A stretch of 64,000 nucleotides of DNA from UKL13-3 sp044353855 (GCA_044353855.1 JBILBF010000002.1:186001-250000), one strand, 5' to 3'; shown: positions 1-9,132, counted from the first letter of the stretch. Translations and numbers: made by a program. Notes: generated by a model not told the origin, from the sequence alone.

Positions 1-1
1 G

Positions 2-1318
2 TTTTCAATCATTTTGGGTTTGTTACTTGATTTTGGCATAAACAACTATAATACAACAAGTTTAGCTAAACAAAAAAACCTACTCCAAACACAATTTATA
101 CCTTTACTCCTGCTCAAAGGGATATTGAGTTTTTTATACCTACTACTCACCTTAATACTTGGAGCATTTTATGGTTTTACATCAGCACAATTATCTATTT
201 TATTTGTATTGAGCATCAATCAATGTATGGCTTATGCCTCAACCTATTTTAGAAGTACACTTTCAGGTCTTCAACTTTATAAAACCGATGCCTATATATC
301 AACAGTAGATCGATTAACTATGGTTATTGGAGGTTCGGCTTTATTATTTTTAAATATATTCCAATTAAGCATAACCTCCTTTGTGTATTTACAAACTATA
401 GGATATATTGTTGCCGTTATCGTTAGTTTTACCTGTTTATTCCCACAACTTAAACAAATCAATTTTAACTTCAACATATCTTCGATTAAACCTGTTTTCA
501 AAAAATCACTTCCATATGCAACCCTCGCATTAATAATGATGCTATATACACGATTAGATGTAATTGCCATCAAAAAACTCGTTAAAAATGGTGATATTGA
601 AAACGGAATATATGCCCAAAGTACTCGTTTGGTAGATGCCATTAATATGTTAGCTGTATTGGTAAGCGGATTATTATTACCCATGTTTTCGACTATGATG
701 GCTAAACGCCAACCGCTTACGCCAATGGTAAAACTTGCAATGTTCATTTTATGGGTACCAGCAATAATGGGTGTATCATTTTGTTATATTCATGGCAATC
801 TGTTAATGCAATTGTTATACAATGAGCAAAACCCCTATTCGATTAAAGTATTTCTAATTACCATTTCATCTGTAATACCCATGTGTATGATGTATGTTTT
901 TGGCACATTGTTAACCGCTAAAGGCAAGTTACCTATATTAATTTATACTGCAGCCTTCGGATTGATTTTTAATGCCTCATCCAATTATTTTATGATACCA
1001 ATATATGGAGCTTGGGGAGCTGCTTTGGTAGCACTATGCACACATTCATTGGTAGCCCTTTTAAATACTTTTTTTGGAATAAGAGTTTTAAAACTAAGCC
1101 TATCAATAAGCCATTTATTAAAATATATAGTATTGTTTATTTTATGTGTTGTTAGTGTTACTGTCATTCATGATAATGTCATATCATTACTTGTTTCAAC
1201 AGTATTGTATATTCTAGCAAGTATCCTTTTTATAGTACTATTACACCTAATCGATTGGAGAACATTAACCCAAACAGTCGACTATTTTCAAAAACAAGAC
1301 CCTTTGAAAGGGCTATAA
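2..1318 (+). CDS. Polysaccharide flippase (MOP/Wzx-like), 5' partial
   Basis: The reading frame is open from the left edge, so the true start lies outside the window and about 438 residues are visible. It is very hydrophobic, with about eleven predicted membrane helices broken by short basic loops, as in Wzx-type lipid-linked oligosaccharide flippases of the MOP superfamily. Such proteins move undecaprenyl-linked sugar units across the inner membrane. The next two genes encode a Wzz-like co-polymerase and a Wzy-like polymerase or ligase on the same strand, which supports a role in O-antigen, capsule or exopolysaccharide export. The substrate cannot be told from sequence. The final residues after about 420 are cytoplasmic and polar. 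Family assignment rests on topology and context; no short signature motif exists for this family. Confidence 0.8.
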   Translation, partial: FSIILGLLLDFGINNYNTTSLAKQKNLLQTQFIPLLLLKGILSFLYLLLTLILGAFYGFTSAQLSILFVLSINQCMAYASTYFRSTLSGLQLYKTDAYISTVDRLTMVIGGSALLFLNIFQLSITSFVYLQTIGYIVAVIVSFTCLFPQLKQINFNFNISSIKPVFKKSLPYATLALIMMLYTRLDVIAIKKLVKNGDIENGIYAQSTRLVDAINMLAVLVSGLLLPMFSTMMAKRQPLTPMVKLAMFILWVPAIMGVSFCYIHGNLLMQLLYNEQNPYSIKVFLITISSVIPMCMMYVFGTLLTAKGKLPILIYTAAFGLIFNASSNYFMIPIYGAWGAALVALCTHSLVALLNTFFGIRVLKLSLSISHLLKYIVLFILCVVSVTVIHDNVISLLVSTVLYILASILFIVLLHLIDWRTLTQTVDYFQKQDPLKGL

Positions 1319-1332
1319 TTTTAATACTTTTG
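1304..1332 (+). promoter_or_regulatory. Bacteroidota-type promoter before the Wzz-like gene
   Basis: TTG at 1304-1306 and TACTTTTG at 1325-1332 are separated by 18 bases, matching the TTG-N(17-23)-TAnnTTTG consensus known for Bacteroidota. It overlaps the end of the flippase gene and lies 20 bases before the ATG at 1353. The downstream genes may therefore have their own promoter in addition to read-through. Confidence 0.5.
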
Positions 1333-1352
1333 CCACAAACTATTAAGCTATC

Positions 1353-2345
1353 ATGAACAAACGTAATCAGTATAATTTTGAACTTATTGAAGTACTTGCC
1401 TTTTTGTATAAATGGAAAAAACAATTGTTATTCATATGTTTAACAGCTGGCCTACTAGCATATGTAGCTTCAGGTTCATGGTTTATTAAACCTAAATTTA
1501 GATCAAGCGCTACCTTTTATCCGAGTACAGTAAATTCTATTTCAGCAGCTTTGTTTTTTAAATTACGCGAAAAAGCAAGAGATCCGTTAATGTTTGGCGA
1601 GGTAGAAGAAACTGAACAGTTTATGCAAGTGTTAGAATCAGGTGATTTAAAAGCACGTATTATTCAAAAATTCAACTTAATCGATCACTATCATATTGAT
1701 GCAAATAACCCTAATAAAAACTATTTGGTAGATATAACATATGCTAAAAACATCACCGTAAAACGAACAGATTTTAATTCAATAGAAGTAAGTGTATTAG
1801 ATGAAAACCCTCAAATGAGTGCAGATATTGCCAATGGGGTGATGATGATGGCAGATACGATTAAAACTGAAATTAAAAGAAGAGTTGCCCTACAGGCTCA
1901 TCGAATTATTGCTCAAGAATATGAGTCCAAAATTAGTATGATAGATTCTCTTAAACAACTCATGCGAACGATGGGAGAAAAAGGAGTATATGCTGTTCCC
2001 GAACAGTCTATTCGATTATCTGAAAGCAGTGGTGGTCCTTCAAGCGAACAACGTAAATCATTAGGCGAATACAGCGGTGAATACACATTAATCCATCAAA
2101 TGTTACGATATGAAGCTGAAAATCTTTCGGAATTACGGATGAGATTAGAACAGTCTAAAGTAGATGCTAGAGGAGAAATGAGCAATATTTTTATTATAGG
2201 AAACGCATACGCCCCAGATCAAAAAGCAACTCCTATTCGTTCAATCATTGTATTACTTTCTGTATTGTCAGCATTTATAATGGGATGTATTACGATTGTT
2301 TTTCTTGAAAAATACAAACAATACAAAAGTAATACGGCTGCTTAA
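1353..2345 (+). CDS. Wzz/chain-length determinant family protein
   Basis: A 330-residue polysaccharide co-polymerase-like protein. One membrane helix lies near residues 24-42 and a second near 295-318. Between them is a long periplasmic segment with heptad-like helical stretches around residues 170-275. This two-helix hairpin with a coiled-coil periplasmic domain is the Wzz/GumC layout. There is no C-terminal tyrosine-kinase domain, so it resembles O-antigen chain-length regulators rather than the Wzc type. It probably sets polymer length for the Wzy-like protein encoded 5 bases downstream. ATG 1353 is preceded by a plausible promoter; the spacing suggests an operon with the next gene. Confidence 0.82.
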   Translation: MNKRNQYNFELIEVLAFLYKWKKQLLFICLTAGLLAYVASGSWFIKPKFRSSATFYPSTVNSISAALFFKLREKARDPLMFGEVEETEQFMQVLESGDLKARIIQKFNLIDHYHIDANNPNKNYLVDITYAKNITVKRTDFNSIEVSVLDENPQMSADIANGVMMMADTIKTEIKRRVALQAHRIIAQEYESKISMIDSLKQLMRTMGEKGVYAVPEQSIRLSESSGGPSSEQRKSLGEYSGEYTLIHQMLRYEAENLSELRMRLEQSKVDARGEMSNIFIIGNAYAPDQKATPIRSIIVLLSVLSAFIMGCITIVFLEKYKQYKSNTAA

Positions 2346-2350
2346 TTCAC

Positions 2351-3802
2351 ATGGTGCAGGAAACCGTTCATAAACGTTGGTTTTATATCATTTGTATTGC
2401 ATTTATTGCTATCAATACACTTGCTATTCCTTTTGATTTTCCATGGATAAACCTCATTCCTATACTGCTTATATTTTCATTTCTTATTGTTTTTAAACTT
2501 GATATATTAGTATTGGTTCTTGTGTTTTTAATCCCATTATCTGTGAACGTAAACGATGTGGGATTAGGCATGGGTATTAGCATACCCAATGAACCATTGA
2601 TTATTCTTATCATGGCATTTGCAATCTTAAAGTTTATCATTCACTCAGAATACGATTACACGATTTTTAAACACCCCATAACCAAAGCTGTAGTTATTAA
2701 TTTAGCATGGGTTTTAATCACTTGTTTTGCGAGCGAACATCCTTTAATTTCATTCAAATATTTCTTGTCGAGGTTTTGGTTTGTGGTCGTTTTCTATTTT
2801 TTAGGGATTGCTTTATTTCGCACGTATAAAAATATCCATATATACTTGTGGTTGTATATTATCCCTTTGTGTTTGGTTGTCATATATACCTTAGTTCAAC
2901 ATAGCGCTTATAATTTCGACCAGCAGTATTCATTCACCATTATGGAACCTTTTTATGTTGGTCATGGGGTGTATGCCGCTGCCATTGCATTTTTTGTTCC
3001 TTTACTTATTATCTACCTTCTTTTCCCTTCCATCTTTAATATTGGCGCTTTAGGATGGCCAAGTATTTTTGTCGTATTGATTCTTTTGCTTACTGGTTTA
3101 TTTTATTCCTATACCCGTGCTGCATTTATTAGTATTGCTGTTGCTGTTGTTGCATTAATCCCACTCTTATTACGTATTAAATTAAATTCCTTGATTTTAA
3201 TTATTGTAACAACGGCCTGTATTGGTATTGTTTTTTCCAATCAGCTTATTTACCTAATGTCTCGTAACCAAGATGAATCAAGCAAAGACTTTTCAGAACA
3301 CCTGAATTCAATTTCGAATATTAAAACGGATGCATCAAATGCAGAACGTATCAATAGATGGGTTTGTGCTATTGATATGTTTAAGGAACGACCTGTTTTT
3401 GGTTGGGGACCAGGCACCTATAAATTTGAGTATGCTCCATTCCAATTAGCTAAATATCGAACTGTAATTAGTACCGATTTTGGTGATGGAGGAAACTCTC
3501 ATAGTGAGTTTTTAAATCCTTTATGTGAAATGGGATTCATTGGATTGTTATCCATTTTGTATCTTTTTTACCAAGTATTGAACACTGGCTTTACTATATA
3601 TTATACTTCAGAAAACAGAAAAGTAAAACTCACCACACTTGCTATTTTACTGGGCATGATCACCTATTTTATACATGGGTTGATGAATAACTACAGTGAA
3701 ACGGATAAAATTGCAGTTTTGTTCTGGGGAGGATTCGGTATGCTCACTGCAATAGACGTATACCACAACAAAAAAAAGTTGAATGCACTAAATGAAGCGT
3801 AA
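2351..3802 (+). CDS. O-antigen ligase/polymerase (Wzy_C family) membrane protein
   Basis: A 483-residue integral membrane protein with about twelve hydrophobic segments. A large periplasmic loop near residues 300-395 contains RINRW, FGWGPGTYKFEY and GGNSHSEFLN, the conserved loop of the O-antigen ligase/Wzy_C family (WaaL and some Wzy proteins). Members transfer or polymerise undecaprenyl-linked glycans on the periplasmic side of the inner membrane. The gene starts 5 bases after the Wzz-like gene and completes a flippase/co-polymerase/polymerase trio. Ligases and polymerases share this domain, so I do not choose between them, although Wzz beside it favours a polymerase. Confidence 0.8.
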   Translation: MVQETVHKRWFYIICIAFIAINTLAIPFDFPWINLIPILLIFSFLIVFKLDILVLVLVFLIPLSVNVNDVGLGMGISIPNEPLIILIMAFAILKFIIHSEYDYTIFKHPITKAVVINLAWVLITCFASEHPLISFKYFLSRFWFVVVFYFLGIALFRTYKNIHIYLWLYIIPLCLVVIYTLVQHSAYNFDQQYSFTIMEPFYVGHGVYAAAIAFFVPLLIIYLLFPSIFNIGALGWPSIFVVLILLLTGLFYSYTRAAFISIAVAVVALIPLLLRIKLNSLILIIVTTACIGIVFSNQLIYLMSRNQDESSKDFSEHLNSISNIKTDASNAERINRWVCAIDMFKERPVFGWGPGTYKFEYAPFQLAKYRTVISTDFGDGGNSHSEFLNPLCEMGFIGLLSILYLFYQVLNTGFTIYYTSENRKVKLTTLAILLGMITYFIHGLMNNYSETDKIAVLFWGGFGMLTAIDVYHNKKKLNALNEA

Positions 3803-3839
3803 CTACTTTCATGTTGAACAACTATTTATTTAACTAATA

Positions 3840-4610
3840 ATGATTGACTTAAATTTCAAGGAATATGGTTCGGGAGATAACAGTGTAATCATCCTGCATG
3901 GCTTTTTAGGCTCATTGGATAATTGGCATACACTTGCAACAGATTGGTCGAAAGCAGGGCTTCATATTTACAGCTTGGATTTACGAAATCATGGAAAATC
4001 TCCTCATACAGAAACCCATAGCATCCAATTGATGGTTGATGACTTGAACGATTTTATGTTCCAACATCATATTGAGAAAGCTACAATACTAGGACATTCA
4101 ATGGGTGGTAAAGTGGCCATGTTATTTGCTTTGCAATACCCTTCCTTATGCACTCAATTAATCGTTGCTGATATTGCACCCAAAGAATACAAACGAGGAC
4201 ATGATGAAATTTTTACTGCCATTTTTGAAGTAAACTTAAACTCCATTCAAACACGAAAAGAAGCTGAAGAGGCAATGAAACCATTTATAGGAGATTTTGG
4301 TACCCGACAGTTCATTTTAAAAAACCTAGAGCGAAAATCAGATGGAGAATATTCATGGAAGTTTAATATTCGAACGTTATTTCAGGATTACGATGAAATT
4401 AGAAAGCCTATAAAAAGTTTGCATACATACAACGAGCCTACATTATTTTTAAAAGGATCGTTATCCACTTATATTCAAGATGAGGATATTAACGCTATCA
4501 AAAGTTTATTTCCTTACATGCAAATTAAAACGATAGCAGATGCTGGACATTGGTTACATGCTGACAAACCAACTGTTTTTTACGAAACCATTCTTGCATT
4601 TTGTAAATAG
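3840..4610 (+). CDS. Alpha/beta-hydrolase, YbfF-like esterase
   Basis: A 256-residue cytoplasmic alpha/beta-hydrolase without a signal peptide. HGFLGSLDNW near residue 20 supplies the oxyanion-hole region. GHSMGG near residue 86 is the nucleophile elbow with the catalytic Ser, and DAGHWLHADKP near residue 235 supplies the catalytic His. These segments and the length match the YbfF acyl-esterase group, which acts on short acyl-CoA and ester substrates. It lies 37 bases after the polysaccharide polymerase gene and 24 bases before the MarR gene; whether it belongs to either operon is unclear. The physiological substrate is unknown. Confidence 0.82.
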   Translation: MIDLNFKEYGSGDNSVIILHGFLGSLDNWHTLATDWSKAGLHIYSLDLRNHGKSPHTETHSIQLMVDDLNDFMFQHHIEKATILGHSMGGKVAMLFALQYPSLCTQLIVADIAPKEYKRGHDEIFTAIFEVNLNSIQTRKEAEEAMKPFIGDFGTRQFILKNLERKSDGEYSWKFNIRTLFQDYDEIRKPIKSLHTYNEPTLFLKGSLSTYIQDEDINAIKSLFPYMQIKTIADAGHWLHADKPTVFYETILAFCK

Positions 4611-4634
4611 CTACTATTATATCATATTGCAAGT

Positions 4635-5087
4635 ATGCGCTTAGAGGAAGAAATCAAACAACAGAAGAAATTTAACAGTGAGTATGAAAAGCTGTCATTA
4701 AATATTTTGTATACAGCAAGTTGGATAGAAGCTAATAATATTCAGAGGCTGAAACCTTTTGGTATATCACCTCAACAATACAATGTACTGCGCATTTTAA
4801 GAGGATCTGCTCCTAAACCACTAATGCTTGGCGACATTGCAAGCAGAATGATTGATAAGAACTCTAATGCCACTCGCCTAGTTGAAAAATTAAGGTTAAA
4901 AGATTTTGTGAAACGAGAAATTTGTGAAACCAATCGTAGACAAGTAGATATTCTTATAACCCAAAAAGGTTTATCTCTTTTAGTAGAAATTGATAAAGAG
5001 CTAGATTCATGGATTACATCATTAAAAATACTCGATATAGAACAAGCGGAAGGTGTAAATAATGCGCTAGATAAAATAAGATCATAA
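4635..5087 (+). CDS. MarR-family transcriptional regulator
   Basis: A 150-residue winged-helix regulator. GISPQQYNVLRILRGS is the H2-H3 region, LGDIASRMIDKNSNATRLVEKL is the recognition helix region, and RRQVDILITQKGLSLL is the wing followed by the helix into the dimer domain. MarR proteins bind palindromes as dimers and are usually released by phenolic or oxidising ligands. The gene lies 85 bases upstream of a pirin and YceI pair whose promoter contains two palindromes (separate entry), so that promoter is the likely target. Only one Cys is present (C-E-T-N-R near residue 96), just before the wing; direct redox sensing by it is possible but not shown. Confidence 0.85.
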   Translation: MRLEEEIKQQKKFNSEYEKLSLNILYTASWIEANNIQRLKPFGISPQQYNVLRILRGSAPKPLMLGDIASRMIDKNSNATRLVEKLRLKDFVKREICETNRRQVDILITQKGLSLLVEIDKELDSWITSLKILDIEQAEGVNNALDKIRS

Positions 5088-5103
5088 AAAATTGACTGTT
5101 TAT

Positions 5104-5133
5104 TTGTATATACAACTAATGTAATTACATTTG
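5104..5133 (+). promoter_or_regulatory. Pirin-gene promoter with two TGTAwwTACA operators
   Basis: TTG at 5104-5106 and TACATTTG at 5126-5133, 19 bases apart, fit the Bacteroidota promoter consensus. Two perfect palindromes overlap it: TTGTATATACAA at 5104-5115 and AATGTAATTACATT at 5118-5131. Both share the core TGTAwwTACA and their centres are 15 bases apart. One covers the -33 element and the other the -7 element, so a bound dimer would block RNA polymerase. The MarR gene directly upstream is the obvious candidate binder. Confidence 0.6.
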
Positions 5134-5171
5134 TATTAAACTATTTAAAAACAACTATTTAAACAATAAAT

Positions 5172-5897
5172 ATGAAAAGCATTATTCATAGATCTGAACA
5201 TAGAGGCCATGCTAATCATGGCTGGTTAAATGCTAAACACTCGTTCAGTTTTGCAAGTTGGTACGACCCAAACAAAATTCACTTTGGTGCATTACGCGTA
5301 TTAAATGATGATGAAGTTGTTCAAGGAATGGGATTTGGAAAACATCCTCATGAAAATATGGAAATCATAACACTTGTTCAACAAGGTGCTCTTGAACATA
5401 AAGATAGTATGGGAAATGGCAGTATTATGTATGCCAACGATGTTCAAGTGATGAGTGCAGGAACAGGTGTTCAACACTCTGAAGAAAACCCTAGTAAAGA
5501 TGAAGCTGTAAAGCTTTTTCAAATTTGGGTATATCCTCATACTGGAAATGTAACACCTCGTTACGAACAAAAAACATTTGCTCCCGAAAATAGAAAAAAC
5601 AACTGGCAAGAAATTATTAAACCAAACACCCAACTTGAAGGTGAGTCAATATTCATTTACCAAGATGCATGGTTTAACTTAACAGATTTATCTGATGGAA
5701 ATACCATTGACTATTTAGTTAAAAAAAGAGGAAATGGTGCTTATGTATTTGTGATAGAAGGTGAAATAGACGTTGCAGGTGAAAAACTAAACAGTAGAGA
5801 TGCAATAGGTATTACTGACTTTATTTCGTTTGATATTAAAGCCAATAGCAATGCAAGAATATTGGTAATGGAAGTTCCCATGATTGAATTAAACTAG
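5172..5897 (+). CDS. Pirin-family protein (YhhW-like)
   Basis: A 241-residue bicupin of the pirin family. GKHPHENMEI near residue 57 and the downstream GALEHKDSMGNG and GTGVQHSEENPS segments give the His/His/His/Glu metal site of the N-terminal cupin. The HPHxxMEI form places it with E. coli YhhW/YhaK, where YhhW has quercetin 2,3-dioxygenase activity in vitro. No signal peptide is present, so it is cytoplasmic. It is first in a likely operon with the YceI gene 64 bases on, under the palindrome-bearing promoter. The physiological substrate of such pirins is not established. It is a paralogue of the exported pirin at 6608-7492. Confidence 0.88.
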   Translation: MKSIIHRSEHRGHANHGWLNAKHSFSFASWYDPNKIHFGALRVLNDDEVVQGMGFGKHPHENMEIITLVQQGALEHKDSMGNGSIMYANDVQVMSAGTGVQHSEENPSKDEAVKLFQIWVYPHTGNVTPRYEQKTFAPENRKNNWQEIIKPNTQLEGESIFIYQDAWFNLTDLSDGNTIDYLVKKRGNGAYVFVIEGEIDVAGEKLNSRDAIGITDFISFDIKANSNARILVMEVPMIELN

Positions 5898-5961
5898 TAC
5901 ACAGTTTTTTTTTGATTACCTACAAACAAAACAATTTAACCACAGATAATAAATAAACTAA

Positions 5962-6504
5962 ATGACAACTAACACGCACACTAAATGGGTTATAGACCCT
6001 TCGCACAGTGAAATTACTTTTAAAGTAAAACACTTAGTGGTTACAACATTAACAGGAAAATTTGATTCGTTTTCGGGAGAATTAAACACTTCTAATGATG
6101 ATTTTTCAAATGCTCAAATTTCATTTTCAGCTGATATTGCAAGTATTAATACTGGTAACTCTGACCGAGACACACATTTAAAATCTGATGATTTTTTTAA
6201 TGCTGATGCCTTTCCAACATTATCATTTACCTCTATAGCTTTTACCAAAACTAGCGAAAATAAATTTATCCTTACAGGCAATATTACCTTAAGAGATATT
6301 ACTAAGTCAATTGAATTGCTGGTTGAATATGGAGGAACGATGATTGACCCTTGGGGCAACACCAAAGCAGGATTTGAAATTAGTGGTGCCCTAAAACGTA
6401 AAGAGTTTGGCCTAAAATGGGATGTGATTACCGAAGCAGGTGGAGCCATGGTAAGTGATGACATTAAACTACACTTAAACATACAATTAGCTAAACAAGC
6501 TTAA
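5962..6504 (+). CDS. YceI-family polyisoprenoid-binding-like protein
   Basis: A 180-residue lipocalin-like YceI protein. It begins WVIDPSHSEITFKVKHL, the family signature, and contains SGDRDTHL-type (here NSDRDTHLKSDDFF) and GNITLRDITKSIELLVEYGG segments typical of the fold. Members bind isoprenoid chains such as ubiquinone-8 in a hydrophobic pocket. There is no signal peptide, so this copy is cytoplasmic, unlike E. coli YceI. It follows the pirin gene on the same strand and a good terminator follows it, so the pirin-YceI pair looks like one transcript. Pairing with MarR and pirins suggests a link to quinone or phenolic stress, which is inference. Confidence 0.88.
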   Translation: MTTNTHTKWVIDPSHSEITFKVKHLVVTTLTGKFDSFSGELNTSNDDFSNAQISFSADIASINTGNSDRDTHLKSDDFFNADAFPTLSFTSIAFTKTSENKFILTGNITLRDITKSIELLVEYGGTMIDPWGNTKAGFEISGALKRKEFGLKWDVITEAGGAMVSDDIKLHLNIQLAKQA

Positions 6505-6514
6505 GCAACATGTT

Positions 6515-6557
6515 AAATACCTGTAATCGAACAAAACCTTTTACAGGTATTTTTTTT
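6515..6557 (+). terminator. Rho-independent terminator after YceI gene
   Basis: A 12-bp stem (AAATACCTGTAA at 6515-6526 with TTACAGGTATTT at 6541-6552) and a 14-base loop run into a T tract up to 6557. It ends the pirin-YceI transcript and separates it from the exported pirin gene. Confidence 0.75.
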
Positions 6558-6607
6558 GAAAAAAAACCGTACTTTGTTTACATACATTACGTTTAATTAG
6601 ATCACAG

Positions 6608-7492
6608 ATGAACCGTAAGGATTTTTTAAAAGCTGGTTTATTAACTACAGCAGGACTGAGCATTCATGGAGTGAATGCAGCAGCAATTTTGCATAATAAT
6701 AACGATGAACTATTACCCGCTTTGGATAATGTGGGCTTTAATCATATGCCACAACCCGATTCAGTAATAGCCAACAATATGGTTTTGCATAAAGCAGAAA
6801 CCCGTGGAGGAGCTGATTGGGGATGGTTACAAGCTAAGCACTCTTTTAGTTTTGCAAATTACTATAACCCTGATAGAATGAACTTTGGGGTATTACGTGT
6901 ATTAAATGATGATATCATTGCTGCAGGAAGAGGATTTTCAACCCATCCACATGATAATATGGAAATTGTAACTATTCCATTATATGGTGCACTCGAACAT
7001 AAGGACAGTATGGGTAATGGCAGTATCATCAAACAGTATGATTTGCAGCATATGAGTGCAGGTACAGGTATTTTACACTCTGAATTTAATCCCAATAAAG
7101 ATATAGAAGCTCGTACATTACAAATTTGGATGTTTCCAAAAGAGTCGGGCATTATTCCCAAATACCACCAACAAAAATTTGAACCCCAAAACAGGTTGAA
7201 TAAATTTGAATGTGTTGTTTCGCCCGATCCGTCAAAATATGGTGGAATATATGTACACCAAGATGCATGGTTTAGCATGGGCAAATTTTCTCCAAATCAT
7301 CAAACAATTTACCCTATCAAGAAAAAGGGAAATGGAGTTTATGCTTTTATAATAGAAGGAAATGTTACCATTAATGGTCAAACATTGGGTAAAAGAGACG
7401 CCCTAGGAATTTGGGATATTACTGAATTAGCTATTACTGCTAATAGTACTGCCGAAATTTTATTAATAGATGTTCCAATGACTATTGGCTAA
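6608..7492 (+). CDS. Exported pirin-family protein with twin-arginine-like leader
   Basis: A 294-residue pirin paralogue. The N-terminus MNRKDFLKAGLLTTAGLSIHG resembles the 'NRRDFLK' twin-arginine leaders common on Bacteroidota oxidoreductases, but the second Arg is Lys, so Tat use is likely rather than certain. The cupin body begins near residue 55 and has STHPHDNMEIV, ALEHKDSMGNG and GTGILHSEFNP, the same metal-site residues as the cytoplasmic copy. It lies beyond a terminator from the YceI gene and probably has its own promoter (a TACTTTG-like box near 6571, one base short of consensus). Having one pirin inside and one apparently outside the cytoplasm in the same cluster is unusual. The substrate is unknown. 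Confidence 0.85.
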   Translation: MNRKDFLKAGLLTTAGLSIHGVNAAAILHNNNDELLPALDNVGFNHMPQPDSVIANNMVLHKAETRGGADWGWLQAKHSFSFANYYNPDRMNFGVLRVLNDDIIAAGRGFSTHPHDNMEIVTIPLYGALEHKDSMGNGSIIKQYDLQHMSAGTGILHSEFNPNKDIEARTLQIWMFPKESGIIPKYHQQKFEPQNRLNKFECVVSPDPSKYGGIYVHQDAWFSMGKFSPNHQTIYPIKKKGNGVYAFIIEGNVTINGQTLGKRDALGIWDITELAITANSTAEILLIDVPMTIG

Positions 7493-7620
7493 TTACTTCG
7501 TTACTATTTCATCAAATGTAAGCGCATCAAAATCTTAACTAGATATATTATACACTAATCTTTCACTGTAATTGCCTTAATTTGCACCTTATTTTTTAAC
7601 AATACCAAAAAATAGAGTCA

Positions 7621-8487
7621 ATGCAATTATTAAACGGAAACGAAGTATCCAAACATATACGCCAAGAGATTAAAAAGGAGGTTGAACAGTTACGGTTAAC
7701 TGGAAAAAAAATACCCCATCTTGCTGCTATTTTAGTTGGTAATGATGGTGCTAGCCAAACTTATGTCGCTGCAAAAGAAAAAGATTGTACTGAAGTTGGA
7801 TTTAACTCAACCGTTTTACGTTTTGATGAAACCATTTCTGAAGAAGCACTTTTAAACGAAGTGAATATCATCAACAACAATGAGGATATTGATGGACTTA
7901 TTGTTCAGTTGCCATTACCCAAACATATTGACACGGCTAAAATAACCCAAGCAATTGATTGGCGAAAAGATGTAGATGGATTTCATCCAATGAATGTAGG
8001 ATTGATGTTTAAAGGATTACCTTGCTTCTTGCCCGCTACACCCATGGGTGTTATCAAATTATTAGAACATTATACTATTGATATTACCGGAAAAAATTGT
8101 GTTGTTATTGGCCGTAGTGATATTGTAGGAAAACCCATGAGTGCTTTAATGCTTCAAAAAAATGCAACCGTAACGGTATGCCATAGCAAAACAAAAGATA
8201 TTAAAGACGTGATTAAAAGTGCCGATATTGTAATTGCAGCACTGGGAATAGCTGAATATGTAACTGCCGATATGATAAAAGAAGGTGCCGTAGTTGTGGA
8301 TGTAGGCATTACAAGAGTTGAAGAGGCAACTGCCAAAAACGGCTACCTACTTAAAGGTGATGTAAAATTTGATGAGGTATCACAAAAAGCAAGCTGGATT
8401 ACGCCTGTACCAGGTGGTGTAGGACCCATGACCAGAGTAGGATTATTACTCAACACCCTGAATGCGGTAAAATTAAAATCGGTATAA
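7621..8487 (+). CDS. folD: Methylenetetrahydrofolate dehydrogenase/cyclohydrolase
   Basis: FolD interconverts 5,10-methylene-, 5,10-methenyl- and 10-formyl-tetrahydrofolate in one-carbon metabolism. The 288 residues have the standard length. Visible signatures are TYVAAKEKDC (catalytic Tyr and Lys near residues 50-54), IVQLPLPKHI, KDVDGFHPMN, PATPMGVIKLLE, the dinucleotide-binding GRSDIVGKPMS and the C-terminal PVPGGVGPMTR. The protein is a cytoplasmic dimer in the family. ATG 7621 gives the expected N-terminus. The gene is 11 bases before queE and probably co-transcribed with it. Confidence 0.97.
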   Translation: MQLLNGNEVSKHIRQEIKKEVEQLRLTGKKIPHLAAILVGNDGASQTYVAAKEKDCTEVGFNSTVLRFDETISEEALLNEVNIINNNEDIDGLIVQLPLPKHIDTAKITQAIDWRKDVDGFHPMNVGLMFKGLPCFLPATPMGVIKLLEHYTIDITGKNCVVIGRSDIVGKPMSALMLQKNATVTVCHSKTKDIKDVIKSADIVIAALGIAEYVTADMIKEGAVVVDVGITRVEEATAKNGYLLKGDVKFDEVSQKASWITPVPGGVGPMTRVGLLLNTLNAVKLKSV

Positions 8488-8498
8488 ATTTACTTCGC

Positions 8499-9116
8499 AT
8501 GAACAAAAGCTTAAATCAAGAATCTCTACCTGTAATGGAACACTTTTACACTATACAAGGTGAAGGGTTTTACCAAGGACGTGCTGCTTATTTTATCCGT
8601 TTAGGAGGGTGTGATGTGGGTTGTATTTGGTGTGATGTAAAAGATAGTTGGGATATGGATAAACACCCAAAGTTTGGTGTTGAGGAAATTGTACAATTTG
8701 TAACAGATGCCAAAGCCAACCTAGCTGTAATTACAGGTGGAGAACCTTTATTACACAATTTAGACGCTCTTACTTCTGCTTTACAAGCAAAAGGCATACA
8801 AACCAATATTGAAACTTCAGGCTCCTCTCCTCTTTCGGGTTCTTGGGATTGGATATGTGTTTCACCCAAAAAATTTAAAGCCCCTATTGATGAGCTGGTA
8901 AGCCAAGCAAACGAATTAAAAGTTGTAGTGTTTAACCAATCCGACTTTGATTGGGCCGAAAAACATGCTGCTCTTTGCCAATCCAATTGCAAGCTTTTTT
9001 TGCAACCCGAATGGGACAAATCGACACAAATGTTGCCGCTCATAATAGATTACGTAAAAGCAAACCCAAAATGGGAAATAAGTTTGCAAGTACATAAATG
9101 GATGATGATTCCATAA
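8499..9116 (+). CDS. queE: 7-carboxy-7-deazaguanine synthase
   Basis: QueE is a radical SAM enzyme that contracts 6-carboxytetrahydropterin to 7-carboxy-7-deazaguanine in queuosine biosynthesis. The protein has 205 residues. C38-x3-C42-x2-C45 (CDVGCIWC) is the [4Fe-4S] cluster motif, preceded by YTIQGEGFYQGRAAYFIRLGG, the substrate-binding start of the family. ITGGEPLLH is the SAM-binding GGEP motif, and the C-terminal LQVHKWMMIP matches the QVHK ending of bacterial QueE. It follows folD closely, and the strong bidirectional terminator at 9133-9167 ends the unit. No other que genes lie in the window. Confidence 0.95.
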   Translation: MNKSLNQESLPVMEHFYTIQGEGFYQGRAAYFIRLGGCDVGCIWCDVKDSWDMDKHPKFGVEEIVQFVTDAKANLAVITGGEPLLHNLDALTSALQAKGIQTNIETSGSSPLSGSWDWICVSPKKFKAPIDELVSQANELKVVVFNQSDFDWAEKHAALCQSNCKLFLQPEWDKSTQMLPLIIDYVKANPKWEISLQVHKWMMIP

Positions 9117-9132
9117 TCGAAAATAAAACATA

